A DNA stretch of 64,000 bases from Neorhizobium sp. JUb45 (lineage in GTDB: Bacteria; Pseudomonadota; Alphaproteobacteria; Rhizobiales; Rhizobiaceae). The translations under genes were made by a program, and so were the position numbers. Below the pieces are notes generated by a model, which saw only the letters and a list, made by a program, of their open reading frames with translations, was not told where the DNA came from and searched no databases. Where the stretch lies: the NCBI RefSeq assembly GCF_004343585.1, contig NZ_SLYW01000011.1, positions 1 to 64,000 on the forward strand. The letters are read 5' to 3'. Shown here piece after piece: positions 1-8,237 of this stretch. Numbering within the stretch: position 1 is the stretch's first letter; every line of letters begins with the position of its first letter.

Positions 1-341
1 CGATATGGGAGTAGGTGCGTTTCATTGCAGCTTCCTTGCGAGTGACAACCCATTGGTATCATTCGCAAGTCGCACTTCATCCTTGAACCCACCCCCTACC
101 GGATACAAAATTGATAATATATATTATGGAACAATTAAATCCTTATCGCATGTTCAATACTGGTTCCCACCGCGCTGGCATCCATGCTGATCGAGCGTCC
201 TAGGATCTTCAATGTGGCGGGCCTGATCTTAATATTTCGGAGATAACGAGCGACGCCGCCGCAATGGGTGCGGCTGTCATGCCGTTTCGCCGGATGTTCT
301 GTTAGAGCAGTTCCGTTTAACGATGAACAACCCGAAGTGTT
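1..341. other. Intergenic region, no supported gene
   Basis: No convincing gene is seen. The only long open frame on the plus strand (5-190) has no recognisable protein and no good ribosome binding site. This stretch lies downstream of the minus-strand phosphatase gene, so any terminator for that operon should be here. A small GC-rich hairpin (GCCGC/GCGGC, 258-274) is the only candidate and lacks a clear U tract. Confidence 0.5.
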
Positions 342-1151
342 TTAACCTGCATTTTTGGGTGGCGCGCTGCGCAGATGTTCCATCAGGTAGGCGTGTGTCG
401 CGGGGTTTGCCACGATCAGCGTACCGGTTTTTTCATAAACTTCCGGCCCGCGGCCCCACCAGTCAGTCACGATGCCGCCCGCTTCCTGCACGAGAAGAAT
501 GCCGGCCGCCGTATCGATAAAGCCGGTTTCTTCGTAATAGCCGGTGAGCCTTCCGCAGGCGACATAGGCACAGGAATTGGCGGCACTGCCGACAATGCGC
601 ACAGCGCCGATGGGCGCGCGGATGGCATCGAGGCGCTGATAGGCGCCCGTATGCAGTGACAGGTTCGGCGTGGGGAGGCCCGTGCCGACGCACATCAGCG
701 CGACATCAGTCGATGCGCTGACGTTCAGGCGTGTGCCATTGAGATAAGCGCCCTCGCCCTTGATAGCGGTGAACATCTCGTCGGATACGGGATTGTAGAC
801 CAGCCCGCACATCGTTTCATTGCCGCGACGCAGCGAGATGGTGATGGTGTAATGCTGGCCGTAGATGAAATTGGTGGTGCCATCGATCGGATCCACCAGC
901 CAGCGATGCTCATCGTCGGCGCCTTCGACGGGGGCGAATTCCTCACCGGTCAACCCCCACGGATACTGGCTCAGCAGGCGGTCGCGGATCAGCGTCTCGG
1001 AATCCTTGTCCGCGTCGGACACGAAATCGCCCGGCCCCTTGATGCCGATCTCGATATCGCGAAACCGTGCAAAATGCTCGAGTGTCAGGGCGCCGGCCTC
1101 ACGGGCGGTGGCCACCATGTGGTCGAGGATGCTGCTGTAGTTGACTGTCAT
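342..1151 (-). CDS. Inositol monophosphatase family phosphatase
   Basis: This 269-residue protein has the length and motifs of the Mg-dependent inositol monophosphatase/FBPase superfamily. The metal-binding core WLVDPIDGTTNF lies at about residues 84-95 and is preceded by GEE (about 69-71). A second metal-binding DTAAG lies near residue 214. Family members hydrolyse phosphate from inositol-1-phosphate, sugar phosphates or nucleotide phosphates; the sequence alone does not fix the substrate. It is the last gene of a minus-strand ABC transporter operon, and its ATG overlaps the stop of the phosphodiesterase gene by ATGA, so the two are translationally coupled. I infer that it dephosphorylates the imported compound or a product of the adjacent phosphodiesterase. 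Confidence 0.9.
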   Translation of the reverse strand: MTVNYSSILDHMVATAREAGALTLEHFARFRDIEIGIKGPGDFVSDADKDSETLIRDRLLSQYPWGLTGEEFAPVEGADDEHRWLVDPIDGTTNFIYGQHYTITISLRRGNETMCGLVYNPVSDEMFTAIKGEGAYLNGTRLNVSASTDVALMCVGTGLPTPNLSLHTGAYQRLDAIRAPIGAVRIVGSAANSCAYVACGRLTGYYEETGFIDTAAGILLVQEAGGIVTDWWGRGPEVYEKTGTLIVANPATHAYLMEHLRSAPPKNAG

Positions 1152-1984
1152 GAACTGAATGCCCTGGCTAACCCTTCCGGGTCATCTGTGGTGATCTGGT
1201 CGACCTTGAGCGCCAGAAGGCGCTCGATCTGGAGAATGCTTTCGGGAGTAATGTGATTGATCGTCCAGGCATCGACCCGGCGGCCGGCGGCGTGGACGGG
1301 TGCGATGATGTCGATGCCGGCGTCATCAGCCGCAAGAACGATACGGTAATCCAGATAGATCATCGCAGCATTTGGTGCCGTAACGAGCGCCTGTTCGATG
1401 AAGGTACGATAGTCGCCCGTCGCGTTCAGTCTCGCCAGGCTTTCTCCGTAACAAGGATCATAACCCGTCGCGATGCCGGGAGCAGCCTTCGCCAAAGCAT
1501 CGATGGCACTGAAATCGCCGCCCGACAGGATCAATGAACCGGCGATCGAAGTGGCACGCTTCCCGAAATTGGTAATTACCTGCGGAGTGAGCGCCGAAAG
1601 ATCTTCCTTGTAATCTAGCTGCAGCAGAGCATCGGGATGCACGCCTTGCCCAACGAGAAGGGCGCAGAGATCTTCCAGCAACAGTACCCGGTCGGCGATG
1701 GGGTTGCCGTCATTGCCGCGCAGATGAAGATCGCGCAATGCGGCGGCAGACGTCTCGCGCACTTTGCCGCCACCGGTGGTTTCCCGTTCCAGCGTCAGGT
1801 CATGCAGAACCGCAAAGCCGTCATCGCCATGGACAACCAGATCGACTTCGACACTTGCGCCGAGGCGCATCGCTTCGAGAATAAGCTCTCCGGTAAAAAC
1901 CGGATCGGTGACACGCCGACGGCCGCGATGCCACTTGATGGCGGTACGATGGCCGTCGCGATCGACATGGATGGGTGCACTCAC
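1148..1984 (-). CDS. Glycerophosphodiester phosphodiesterase family protein
   Basis: The 278-residue product carries the GDPD TIM-barrel signatures: HRG at residues 19-21, the acidic EVD at 46-48 and the catalytic HD at 61-62. The family hydrolyses glycerophosphodiesters to sn-glycerol-3-phosphate and an alcohol such as inositol, choline or glycerol. There is no signal peptide, so it should act in the cytoplasm, like UgpQ. The start is GTG at 1984, overlapping the ATPase stop as GTGA. Its place between an importer and an inositol-phosphatase-like enzyme suggests that the operon imports a glycerophosphodiester or related phospho-polyol; this is inference. Confidence 0.88.
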   Translation of the reverse strand: MSAPIHVDRDGHRTAIKWHRGRRRVTDPVFTGELILEAMRLGASVEVDLVVHGDDGFAVLHDLTLERETTGGGKVRETSAAALRDLHLRGNDGNPIADRVLLLEDLCALLVGQGVHPDALLQLDYKEDLSALTPQVITNFGKRATSIAGSLILSGGDFSAIDALAKAAPGIATGYDPCYGESLARLNATGDYRTFIEQALVTAPNAAMIYLDYRIVLAADDAGIDIIAPVHAAGRRVDAWTINHITPESILQIERLLALKVDQITTDDPEGLARAFSS

Positions 1985-3021
1985 ATTCCGCTCCGGAATA
2001 TCTGCTGGTTGTCACGATAGGCGGCCACGGCTTTTGGCAGAAGATCGACGCCCTGCCCTGCCCGAAACAGATCCGGATGGGCTACCATCGATTTCAGCCT
2101 GGTGCCATCGGCGAGATCAAGATCGACAAGCCCATGCGAGCCGTAATCGGTGACGCGGTGCACCTGTGCTTTCGGGGTATCCGAGACCGTCAGTTCGAGC
2201 GCTTCAGGCCGAATGGCAAGGGTTGCCGGTCCGTCGATGATGGGCAGCGCGAAGGTGAAATCCGAACGCACGAATTGGCCGTTTTGCACCTCGCCTTCGA
2301 TCAGATTCATCGTGCCGATGAAGCCGGCGACGAAAGGTGTCTTCGGATCGCGATACACGACATCGGGGCGGCCGATCTGCTCGGTCTTGCCGTTGGCCAT
2401 CACGACGATGCGGTCTGCCATCGAAAGCGCCTCGTCCTGACCATGCGTCACGAACAGGGTGGTGATGCCGAGACGCTGCTGGATATCGCGCACCTCTTCG
2501 CGCAGGCGCTCACGCAAGTGCTGGTCGAGGCTGGCAAAGGGTTCGTCGAGCAGCAGGATCTTTGGCTCCAGCACCAGCGAACGGGCGAGCGCCACGCGCT
2601 GCTGCTGGCCGCCGGAAAGCTGCGTGGTCATGCGGTCACCATAACCGGCGAGACCGACGAGTTCGAGCACGGCCTCGACCTTTTCCTTGATCTCTGCCGC
2701 CGGCATGCGGCGCAGTTTCAGGCCGAAGGCGAGGTTCTTGAAGACGTTCATATGGGTCCAGAGCGCGTGGCTCTGGAACACCATGCCGGTCGGCCGGCGC
2801 TCCGGCGGCAGATGCGTGACGTCTTCGCCATCGATGGTGATGCGGCCGCTGGTCGGCTGTTCAAAGCCGCCGACCATGCGCAAAAGCGTGGACTTGCCGG
2901 AACCGGAAGGGCCGAGAAGGCAGACGAGTTCGCCATCGGCGATATCGAGAGAGAAGCTGTTTACGGCGTGGGTGCCGCCGGAAAAGGTCTTGGTGACCTC
3001 GGAGATATGAAGAACGGACAT
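1981..3021 (-). CDS. ABC transporter ATP-binding protein (Fe3+/polyamine/phosphonate-type)
   Basis: The 346-residue ATPase has Walker A GPSGSGKST at residues 37-45, signature LSGGQQQR, Walker B ILLLDEP and a C-terminal regulatory TOBE-like region from about residue 280. It would energise the two upstream permeases. The open frame extends further upstream, but the first residues that match the family are MSVLHISEV, so ATG 3021 is chosen; it lies 8 bases after the end of the permease gene. The domain structure is that of the PotA/FbpC/AfuC group, which serves substrates as different as ferric iron, polyamines and hexose phosphates, so the ATPase does not identify the substrate. Confidence 0.92.
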   Translation of the reverse strand: MSVLHISEVTKTFSGGTHAVNSFSLDIADGELVCLLGPSGSGKSTLLRMVGGFEQPTSGRITIDGEDVTHLPPERRPTGMVFQSHALWTHMNVFKNLAFGLKLRRMPAAEIKEKVEAVLELVGLAGYGDRMTTQLSGGQQQRVALARSLVLEPKILLLDEPFASLDQHLRERLREEVRDIQQRLGITTLFVTHGQDEALSMADRIVVMANGKTEQIGRPDVVYRDPKTPFVAGFIGTMNLIEGEVQNGQFVRSDFTFALPIIDGPATLAIRPEALELTVSDTPKAQVHRVTDYGSHGLVDLDLADGTRLKSMVAHPDLFRAGQGVDLLPKAVAAYRDNQQIFRSGM

Positions 3022-3029
3022 GATAATTC

Positions 3030-3854
3030 CTAACCGCCGAAACCGCGGGCAAATGCGCCGCCACCGATGACACGGCGTGCGAACATGAGGGCGATGAACG
3101 AGGGCACCCAGAGAAGGACAGAGAGAACGGCACCGTACTGGATGACCATCTGGTTGTTGATGTAGCTGATCATCAGCACCGGCATGGTTCGGATGCCGGG
3201 CGCTCCGATCAGCCACGCGCCTTCGGTTTCATAAAAGGTGCCGACAAAGCTCAGCAGGACGGCGGCGAAAATCGTCGGCCCCGCCTGCGGCAGGGTGATT
3301 GACCAGAAGACCCGCAAAGGGCTGGCGCCGACATCGCGTGCCGCCTCTTCCATGCGGCGATCGACCGCCTGAAAGGCTGCGACCGGAATCCAGATCATGA
3401 ACATCAGCGTACCGACGAGCTGGATCAGCACGACGCCCCAGAAGGTTCCGATGAGATTGAGCTGCAGGAAGATCGCGGCAATCGCCACCAGCAGGCCAAA
3501 TTTCGGAAAGGCGTGGCCGGCCAGGAAGGAGAAGAATAGGATATCCCGACCCGGAAATTTCATGCGCGCGAAGGCGTAGGCTGCCGGAAGGCATATCAGT
3601 GCCGACAGAAGCGTCACCACTGTAGACAGTTTCAGGCTCAGCATCAGCGCGTTCCAGACATCCGGTCGCCCGAGCGTCTGCCCCCAGAAACGAAAGCCGA
3701 ATTTCTGCGGAATGATGTTGGGATAACGCCAGACCTCGGTAAAGGCCCATGTGGCGACAACAACGAGCGGCCCGACGATAAGGAGTGTCAGAACGATTGC
3801 GAAGGCAATGCCCGACCAGTCGAGGCGCGCGCGTTTGAGGGGAAGCGAAGTCAT
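3030..3854 (-). CDS. ABC transporter permease (second of pair)
   Basis: About 274 residues with six predicted membrane segments and the EAA loop MEEAARDVGASPLRVFW, which contacts the ATPase. Start ATG 3854 (MTSLPLKRARLDW) lies next to the stop of the preceding permease; the 12 residues further upstream in the open frame overlap that gene and look non-native. It pairs with the permease at 3856-4740 to form the inner-membrane channel of the LacI-regulated importer. Confidence 0.9.
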   Translation of the reverse strand: MTSLPLKRARLDWSGIAFAIVLTLLIVGPLVVVATWAFTEVWRYPNIIPQKFGFRFWGQTLGRPDVWNALMLSLKLSTVVTLLSALICLPAAYAFARMKFPGRDILFFSFLAGHAFPKFGLLVAIAAIFLQLNLIGTFWGVVLIQLVGTLMFMIWIPVAAFQAVDRRMEEAARDVGASPLRVFWSITLPQAGPTIFAAVLLSFVGTFYETEGAWLIGAPGIRTMPVLMISYINNQMVIQYGAVLSVLLWVPSFIALMFARRVIGGGAFARGFGG

Positions 3855-3855
3855 G

Positions 3856-4740
3856 TCATTTCCCCCGGCTTCTGGCGACCGAACGCACATAAAAGAGCCC
3901 GAACAGGATGCAGAAGCCGAAGGCGACGACGGCCTGGGTCATGGCACCGATAGGATCCTGAAGATCGCGTAGCGTGCGCTGCATGAAGGGGCCGAGCATT
4001 TCCGGCGAAGCCGGTCCGAGCAGGTAGGGAAGCGTGAAGGAAGAAAAGATACCGAGCACCGAAAAGGAAAGCGCCACGAGGATGGAATTGGAAATGCGCG
4101 GCAGGATGATGTGCCAGAAAACGCGAAACGCGTTGGCGCCGACATCGCGCGCAGCCTCGATGGACTGGTTGGCGACACTGCCGAGACCCGAAAGCAGGAT
4201 CAAAACGGTCAGCGGGATATTGTCCCAGACGAGACCGATCACCGGCCCCCAGGGGGTGAGATAGGGCGTGCGGATTTTTGGCAGCCCCACGGCATTCAGC
4301 AGGATATCGACCATACCGTTCGGACCGAGCACGCGAATGAAGGCGAAGGCCAGAATGATGGACGGCACGAACATCGGCAGAATGGCGAGCGCCTGAACAT
4401 AGGCCGGCAGACGGCCATGAGCAAAACGCAGGTACAGCGCGATCGGCAGGCAGATGACCAGAAGCAGCACCGCGCAGATCAGCGTCGTCCAGAGCGTCAC
4501 GGCAAGATTGTCGAGGCTGTAACGATCCGAAAAGAAGAATGCGTAGCTCGACAGATCGAAGCTGGAATTGCCGTCGGTGTCCGTGCGCCAGATCGTGCGG
4601 CTGATTGCGTTGATCGCCGGCCAGATAACCAGCCAGATCACCAGAAAAACAGGCAGGGCGACAAGCAGGAGGCCGATCGGCCTCCTGCTTGCTGCGGTTT
4701 CAGCGGGCGCTGAAACCGATCTTTCGACGAATTCGCTCAC
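3856..4740 (-). CDS. ABC transporter permease (first of pair)
   Basis: A permease of about 294 residues with a long cytoplasmic N-terminus, six membrane segments and an EAA loop (IEAARDVGANAFRVFW). The start is GTG 4740, which overlaps the binding-protein stop as GTGA. The open frame runs on upstream, but there it only shadows the binding-protein gene. The first 25 codons carry two strong inverted repeats (4663-4690 and 4696-4717), so the start of this coding region has structural as well as coding constraints. Confidence 0.9.
   Translation of the reverse strand: MSEFVERSVSAPAETAASRRPIGLLLVALPVFLVIWLVIWPAINAISRTIWRTDTDGNSSFDLSSYAFFFSDRYSLDNLAVTLWTTLICAVLLLVICLPIALYLRFAHGRLPAYVQALAILPMFVPSIILAFAFIRVLGPNGMVDILLNAVGLPKIRTPYLTPWGPVIGLVWDNIPLTVLILLSGLGSVANQSIEAARDVGANAFRVFWHIILPRISNSILVALSFSVLGIFSSFTLPYLLGPASPEMLGPFMQRTLRDLQDPIGAMTQAVVAFGFCILFGLFYVRSVARSRGK
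4663..4717 (-). repeat. 28-nt perfect palindrome plus 10-bp hairpin at the binding protein/permease junction
   Basis: Positions 4663-4690 form a perfect 28-nt palindrome (half-site AAGCAGGAGGCCGA). Positions 4696-4717 form a hairpin with arms GGTTTCAGCG and CGCTGAAACC around a 2-nt loop. Both lie just downstream of the binding-protein stop (4737-4739) but inside the permease reading frame, encoding residues around SRRPIGLLL. In binding-protein-dependent operons such structures usually stabilise the upstream mRNA or reduce expression of the downstream genes. Confidence 0.7.
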
Positions 4741-5888
4741 GCTTTGCGATCGACGTTCGGAGCCACGTGGCGATACCAGCCGTCGTTGATGGCCGCTTCC
4801 CACTTGCCGCCCGGGAAGGTCGGGATCGACTTCGGGATGATGTCGGCGAACTTCTTGCGCAGATCTTCCGAAACATGGTCCCAGGAAACGCCCGGGAAGC
4901 CGCCGAGTTCGGTGAGGATGGCGCTCTGCATTTCTTCCGAAAGCATGAAGTCCGCCAGTTTCAGCGAAGCTTCGCGGTTGGCACCGTTCTCGATGACGAC
5001 GGAACGGGTGAAGCCGCCGCAAAGCGCCAGATCCTGCAGCTGCACCAGACCGGTTTCAGCCGGTAGAACGCCCTGCTCGATCGCCTGCAGAACCTGGTCG
5101 GACCAGACCGGGATCATGGTGACGACGCCCTGGGAGAGAAGCTGCAGTGACTGGGTGTTTCCGGAGGAATAGGCGCCCTTGTCATAGAGATGCGGGGCGA
5201 TATCGGCCAGAAGCTTCCAGGCCTTGCCGAGCGCTTCATCACCGAATTCCTGGGTGTAGTTGTCGACCTTGAAGGCCTTCGGATCGAGGCCGTTCGCCTG
5301 ATGAATGGCACGACGCACGAAATTGCCGCCGGAACCGCCCTTGTCGGGACGGTTATAGACGAACTGGCCCGGATTGGCCTTGATCCAGGTGACGAGCGCG
5401 TCCCAGGTTTTTGGCGCATCGGCCGGCTTCAGCTTGGTCGTGTCATAAGCGAGCAGCACCTGCGAACCACGATAAGGCAGGCTGTACTCGCTTTCGATGG
5501 CAAGCGGGTTGACCTTGGAATAGTTGGAAAGGCCGGCGGCCTTGATATTGGTGTAAACGCCGGCCTTGATGGCGCCGGCCGGCAGCAGGGCATCGGCGGA
5601 TTCGAAATAATCTGCCTGCGGATCAGCCTTGGTCTGCTTTGCTGCAATGGCGCGCTCACCGATGGCGATGATGCCGGCACCATCGCCTGCGTCCACGAGA
5701 TTAAGCTTCAGGCCGGCATGTGCTGCCTCAAAGGCCGGCTTGACCGTATTGGTCCAGAAATCGAGAATGTTGGTATCCGAGCTGGTGTACCAGTCGATCG
5801 TGCCCTTGGCTGCAAAGCTCATGCGGGGCGCAAGCGCGAGACCGGCGGCGGCGCCGGCAGCGGACATCATAAAAGTACGGCGTTTCAT
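4737..5888 (-). CDS. Extracellular solute-binding protein, Tat-type signal
   Basis: The 383-residue product begins MKRRTFMMSAAG followed by a hydrophobic stretch and a likely cleavage site after SFA, which resembles a twin-arginine signal. The mature part is a family-1 type periplasmic binding protein (TIDWYTSSDTNILDFW start). It would capture the substrate for the downstream permeases and ATPase. ATG 5888 is preceded by GGAGACAAAG; the open frame upstream of this has no family resemblance. The paired phosphodiesterase and phosphatase suggest a phosphorylated or phosphodiester ligand, but iron or a sugar is not excluded. Confidence 0.9.
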   Translation of the reverse strand: MKRRTFMMSAAGAAAGLALAPRMSFAAKGTIDWYTSSDTNILDFWTNTVKPAFEAAHAGLKLNLVDAGDGAGIIAIGERAIAAKQTKADPQADYFESADALLPAGAIKAGVYTNIKAAGLSNYSKVNPLAIESEYSLPYRGSQVLLAYDTTKLKPADAPKTWDALVTWIKANPGQFVYNRPDKGGSGGNFVRRAIHQANGLDPKAFKVDNYTQEFGDEALGKAWKLLADIAPHLYDKGAYSSGNTQSLQLLSQGVVTMIPVWSDQVLQAIEQGVLPAETGLVQLQDLALCGGFTRSVVIENGANREASLKLADFMLSEEMQSAILTELGGFPGVSWDHVSEDLRKKFADIIPKSIPTFPGGKWEAAINDGWYRHVAPNVDRKA

Positions 5889-5978
5889 CTTTGTCTCCGA
5901 TTCGGTCGGCGCGTTGAATTGGCTGAAGCGCGGACCCGATCGCGAAAAGACGAAGGGTCGACGCCAGCCCTGGCGATA

Positions 5979-6040
5979 CACACGTGTGCATTCATCTGCA
6001 GGGTTGGCGGTGTTTCTAGTATCGGTACGTAACGCTTTCA
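5979..6040. promoter_or_regulatory. Candidate LacI-family operator and palindrome between repressor and binding protein
   Basis: In the 220 bp between the LacI gene end and the binding-protein start there is TGAAAGCGTTACGT (minus strand, 6027-6040). It matches the LacI/GalR half-site TGNAANCG exactly and degrades in the second half. A perfect 10-bp palindrome CACACGTGTG is at 5979-5988, and its core CACGTG recurs at 6060-6065. All lie upstream of the binding-protein start and could bind the adjacent repressor. The match is by eye only. Confidence 0.4.
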
Positions 6041-6108
6041 TGACAAGAAAGAGAATGGGCACGTGTGCAAGGCAATGCACAGCGACGCTCCCTTATGCGC
6101 GATAGCCG

Positions 6109-7122
6109 TTATCGCCCTGCAGGTCTTACGGAATTCCGCCACACCGGCATTGGTTCGAAAACGCGCCTTCCCTCTCCCGCAAGTGCCGGGTTGGCGATCA
6201 GTGCAACCACATGTTCAGCCATCTCTGCCAGCGGCTGAGAGAAGGTGGTCAGACGATAAGAGCGCCAGTCCGCCTCGGCGATATCGTCAAAGCCGATGAC
6301 GCAAAGATCACCCGGAATATCGAGGCGGAACTCGTCTCTGGCGCCATCCATGAAGCCAAGGGCGAGGAGATCCGTGACGCAGAACACCCCGTCGGGCGCT
6401 TGCGACCGGCCGAACAGGCGCCGCGCCGCCTCCAGCCCGGAACCATAGCTGGTCGGCCCCGCCGCCGTGACCGACACCGGAATGCCGGCCTCTTGCGCCG
6501 CTTCGACAAAAACGCGCTCGCGCTCGATCAGGCTTGCGGTACGAGCAGTCGAGGTCACGATGCCAAGGCGCTTGCAGCCGGCCCGTTGCAGTAGAAAAAA
6601 CGCCTCACGCCCGGCCATCGCATTATCCACACCGAGATTGTGACCGCCGGACAGCCGATCATCGCGATTGATCAGCACAACCTGCTGGCCATTGGCAAGG
6701 CATGTCTCGATCAGGGAGGCAGACGGCGTACCGGACAGGACCACTGTTGCATCGGCCCGGTAGTTGAGTGTCATGCCGAGTGCTGCTGACACGCTTTCCG
6801 TGTCGGTTTCGCTATTGATCACCATGGTGATCTTGCCAGCAGCCTGCAGCTTGCGGGTCAACTCATCGACCAACTTGGCGCGGATCGGCGTAGTGATGTC
6901 GGCGACCACAAGGCAAACGATATTGCTGCGCTCGCGCAGCCCGCGGGCCAGATGGTTCACGTGGTAGCCAAGTGTGCGCGCCGCTTCGAGCACCTTTTTC
7001 CGTGTTTCGTCCGAAACGCTTGCGCCATCGGTAAAAGTCCGTGACACGGCCGAACGAGATACGCCTGCCCGTTCGGCAACCATACGCGCGTTGACGAAAA
7101 GACGGCGTTCCTGCTCGCTCAT
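6109..7122 (-). CDS. LacI family transcriptional regulator
   Basis: 337 residues: an N-terminal helix-turn-helix (NARMVAERAGVSRSAVSRTF, about residues 11-30), a hinge helix (VNHLARGLRERS) and a periplasmic-binding-protein-like effector domain to the C-terminus. LacI proteins repress catabolic operons and release DNA on binding a sugar or polyol. It is the first gene of the minus-strand cluster, with about 220 bp separating it from the binding protein, and most likely controls that operon and itself. Use of a LacI regulator favours a sugar- or polyol-like ligand over iron. Confidence 0.93.
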   Translation of the reverse strand: MSEQERRLFVNARMVAERAGVSRSAVSRTFTDGASVSDETRKKVLEAARTLGYHVNHLARGLRERSNIVCLVVADITTPIRAKLVDELTRKLQAAGKITMVINSETDTESVSAALGMTLNYRADATVVLSGTPSASLIETCLANGQQVVLINRDDRLSGGHNLGVDNAMAGREAFFLLQRAGCKRLGIVTSTARTASLIERERVFVEAAQEAGIPVSVTAAGPTSYGSGLEAARRLFGRSQAPDGVFCVTDLLALGFMDGARDEFRLDIPGDLCVIGFDDIAEADWRSYRLTTFSQPLAEMAEHVVALIANPALAGEGRRVFEPMPVWRNSVRPAGR

Positions 7123-7152
7123 GATTGGTCCCGCTCGTTTCGAGGTTTCGCG

Positions 7153-7183
7153 CGATAGTCACCATGACGGGATGCGGGTCAAG
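7153..7183 (-). promoter_or_regulatory. Putative sigma-70 promoter of the LacI-regulated cluster
   Basis: On the minus strand TTGACC (7177-7182) and CTATCG (7153-7158) are separated by 18 bases, close to the rhizobial consensus CTTGAC-N17-CTATAT. Transcription would start about 25 bases upstream of the LacI gene. Confidence 0.45.
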
Positions 7184-7619
7184 AGAAGGTTATAGAGACG
7201 CGCAGCCGACGGCCTTGCGAAAGCGGTCAGGGTTTGTTCTTTCGACATGAATATTGCGGGTGCCGGCAAGAGCGTCCGCAAGTCCGTTCTGATCCCGATC
7301 GAGAGCGGCGGTGACCAGAGTTTCGTCACCGTTGCTTTCGCAATCGGCTGGCCGGCATCTACAGCATTCCAGCCCTGCCCGATGGCATACGCGGGGCCAA
7401 TCTCTCATTTCGCTGCCGGCCGTAAATCATAACTTTTTGCAAGTCCGCTAGCGCATTTGGTGACATTGAAAAATCCGAACACTTCGATGATGCAGGTTTG
7501 CAACGGCCACAAAAGAAGACAAATTCACTCAATTTAAATATTGGCGTCGGGCTAGCACCGACTTTGACCATGCTTTAGCGATCTCATGCGCACGTTGGCG
7601 ACTTTCGCCAGCAACGGAA
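7184..7619. other. Intergenic region without supported gene
   Basis: This 436-bp stretch lies between the divergent LacI gene and the ECF sigma gene. Short open frames on both strands have no recognisable protein or ribosome binding site. It must hold the promoter of the sigma gene; I could not identify a convincing iron-responsive operator by eye. Confidence 0.4.
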
Positions 7620-8150
7620 ATGGCCGGCTTGATCCCGATGACGACTAAAATCGCTCGACTGCTGAATTCCTTTGTTAATCTGAAACCCCAGCTGATCGCC
7701 ACCGCGCGTCAGCGCCGGATCGATCAGGCGCTGGCGGAAGATCTCATCCAGGATGCCTGGATCAAGGTTCAGACTGCGATGCCGGAACACCGTATCGAGA
7801 ATCTTGCCGGCTACATTCACCGAACGGTTTCCAACACGACGATAGACCACCTGCGCCGGGAAAGACGTCGGCGGGAAATCGATGCCGAGGTTCAGGATAT
7901 CCTCAGCGAGGAGATGGAAGACCGGTCACCGGAACGTGCCATCATGGCGCGGCAGACCCTCGATGCCGTCACGGAAACTCTTGAGGCCATGCCGGAACGC
8001 TCCCGCCGGATATTCCTGATGAACCGGATGGATGGCCTCAGCCACAGGCGAATAGCGGAACTCGAGAATATCACGGAGGAGGCCGTCTATTATCATATCA
8101 GGCGGGTTTTAGAACGTCTGGCCGTCTTGCGCGGCGAGATGGATGCATAA
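7620..8150 (+). CDS. ECF RNA polymerase sigma factor, FecI type
   Basis: 176 residues with region 2 (LAEDLIQDAWIKVQTAMPEH and TVSNTTIDHLRRE) and region 4 helix-turn-helix (MDGLSHRRIAELENITEEAV), the layout of extracytoplasmic-function sigma factors of the iron group. With the FecR and TonB receptor genes just downstream it should form a surface-signalling system in which receptor occupancy activates transcription of the uptake genes. Two starts are possible (7620, or 7638 giving MTTKIAR); neither has a strong ribosome binding site. Confidence 0.92.
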   Translation: MAGLIPMTTKIARLLNSFVNLKPQLIATARQRRIDQALAEDLIQDAWIKVQTAMPEHRIENLAGYIHRTVSNTTIDHLRRERRRREIDAEVQDILSEEMEDRSPERAIMARQTLDAVTETLEAMPERSRRIFLMNRMDGLSHRRIAELENITEEAVYYHIRRVLERLAVLRGEMDA

Positions 8151-8237
8151 GATCGCTTCGGCGGATCGACCTTTGTTACCCGTGTGATAAGACCATCGAT
8201 ATTCAGACCCTTTCAAAAAACGTTTCGATATCTGAGC

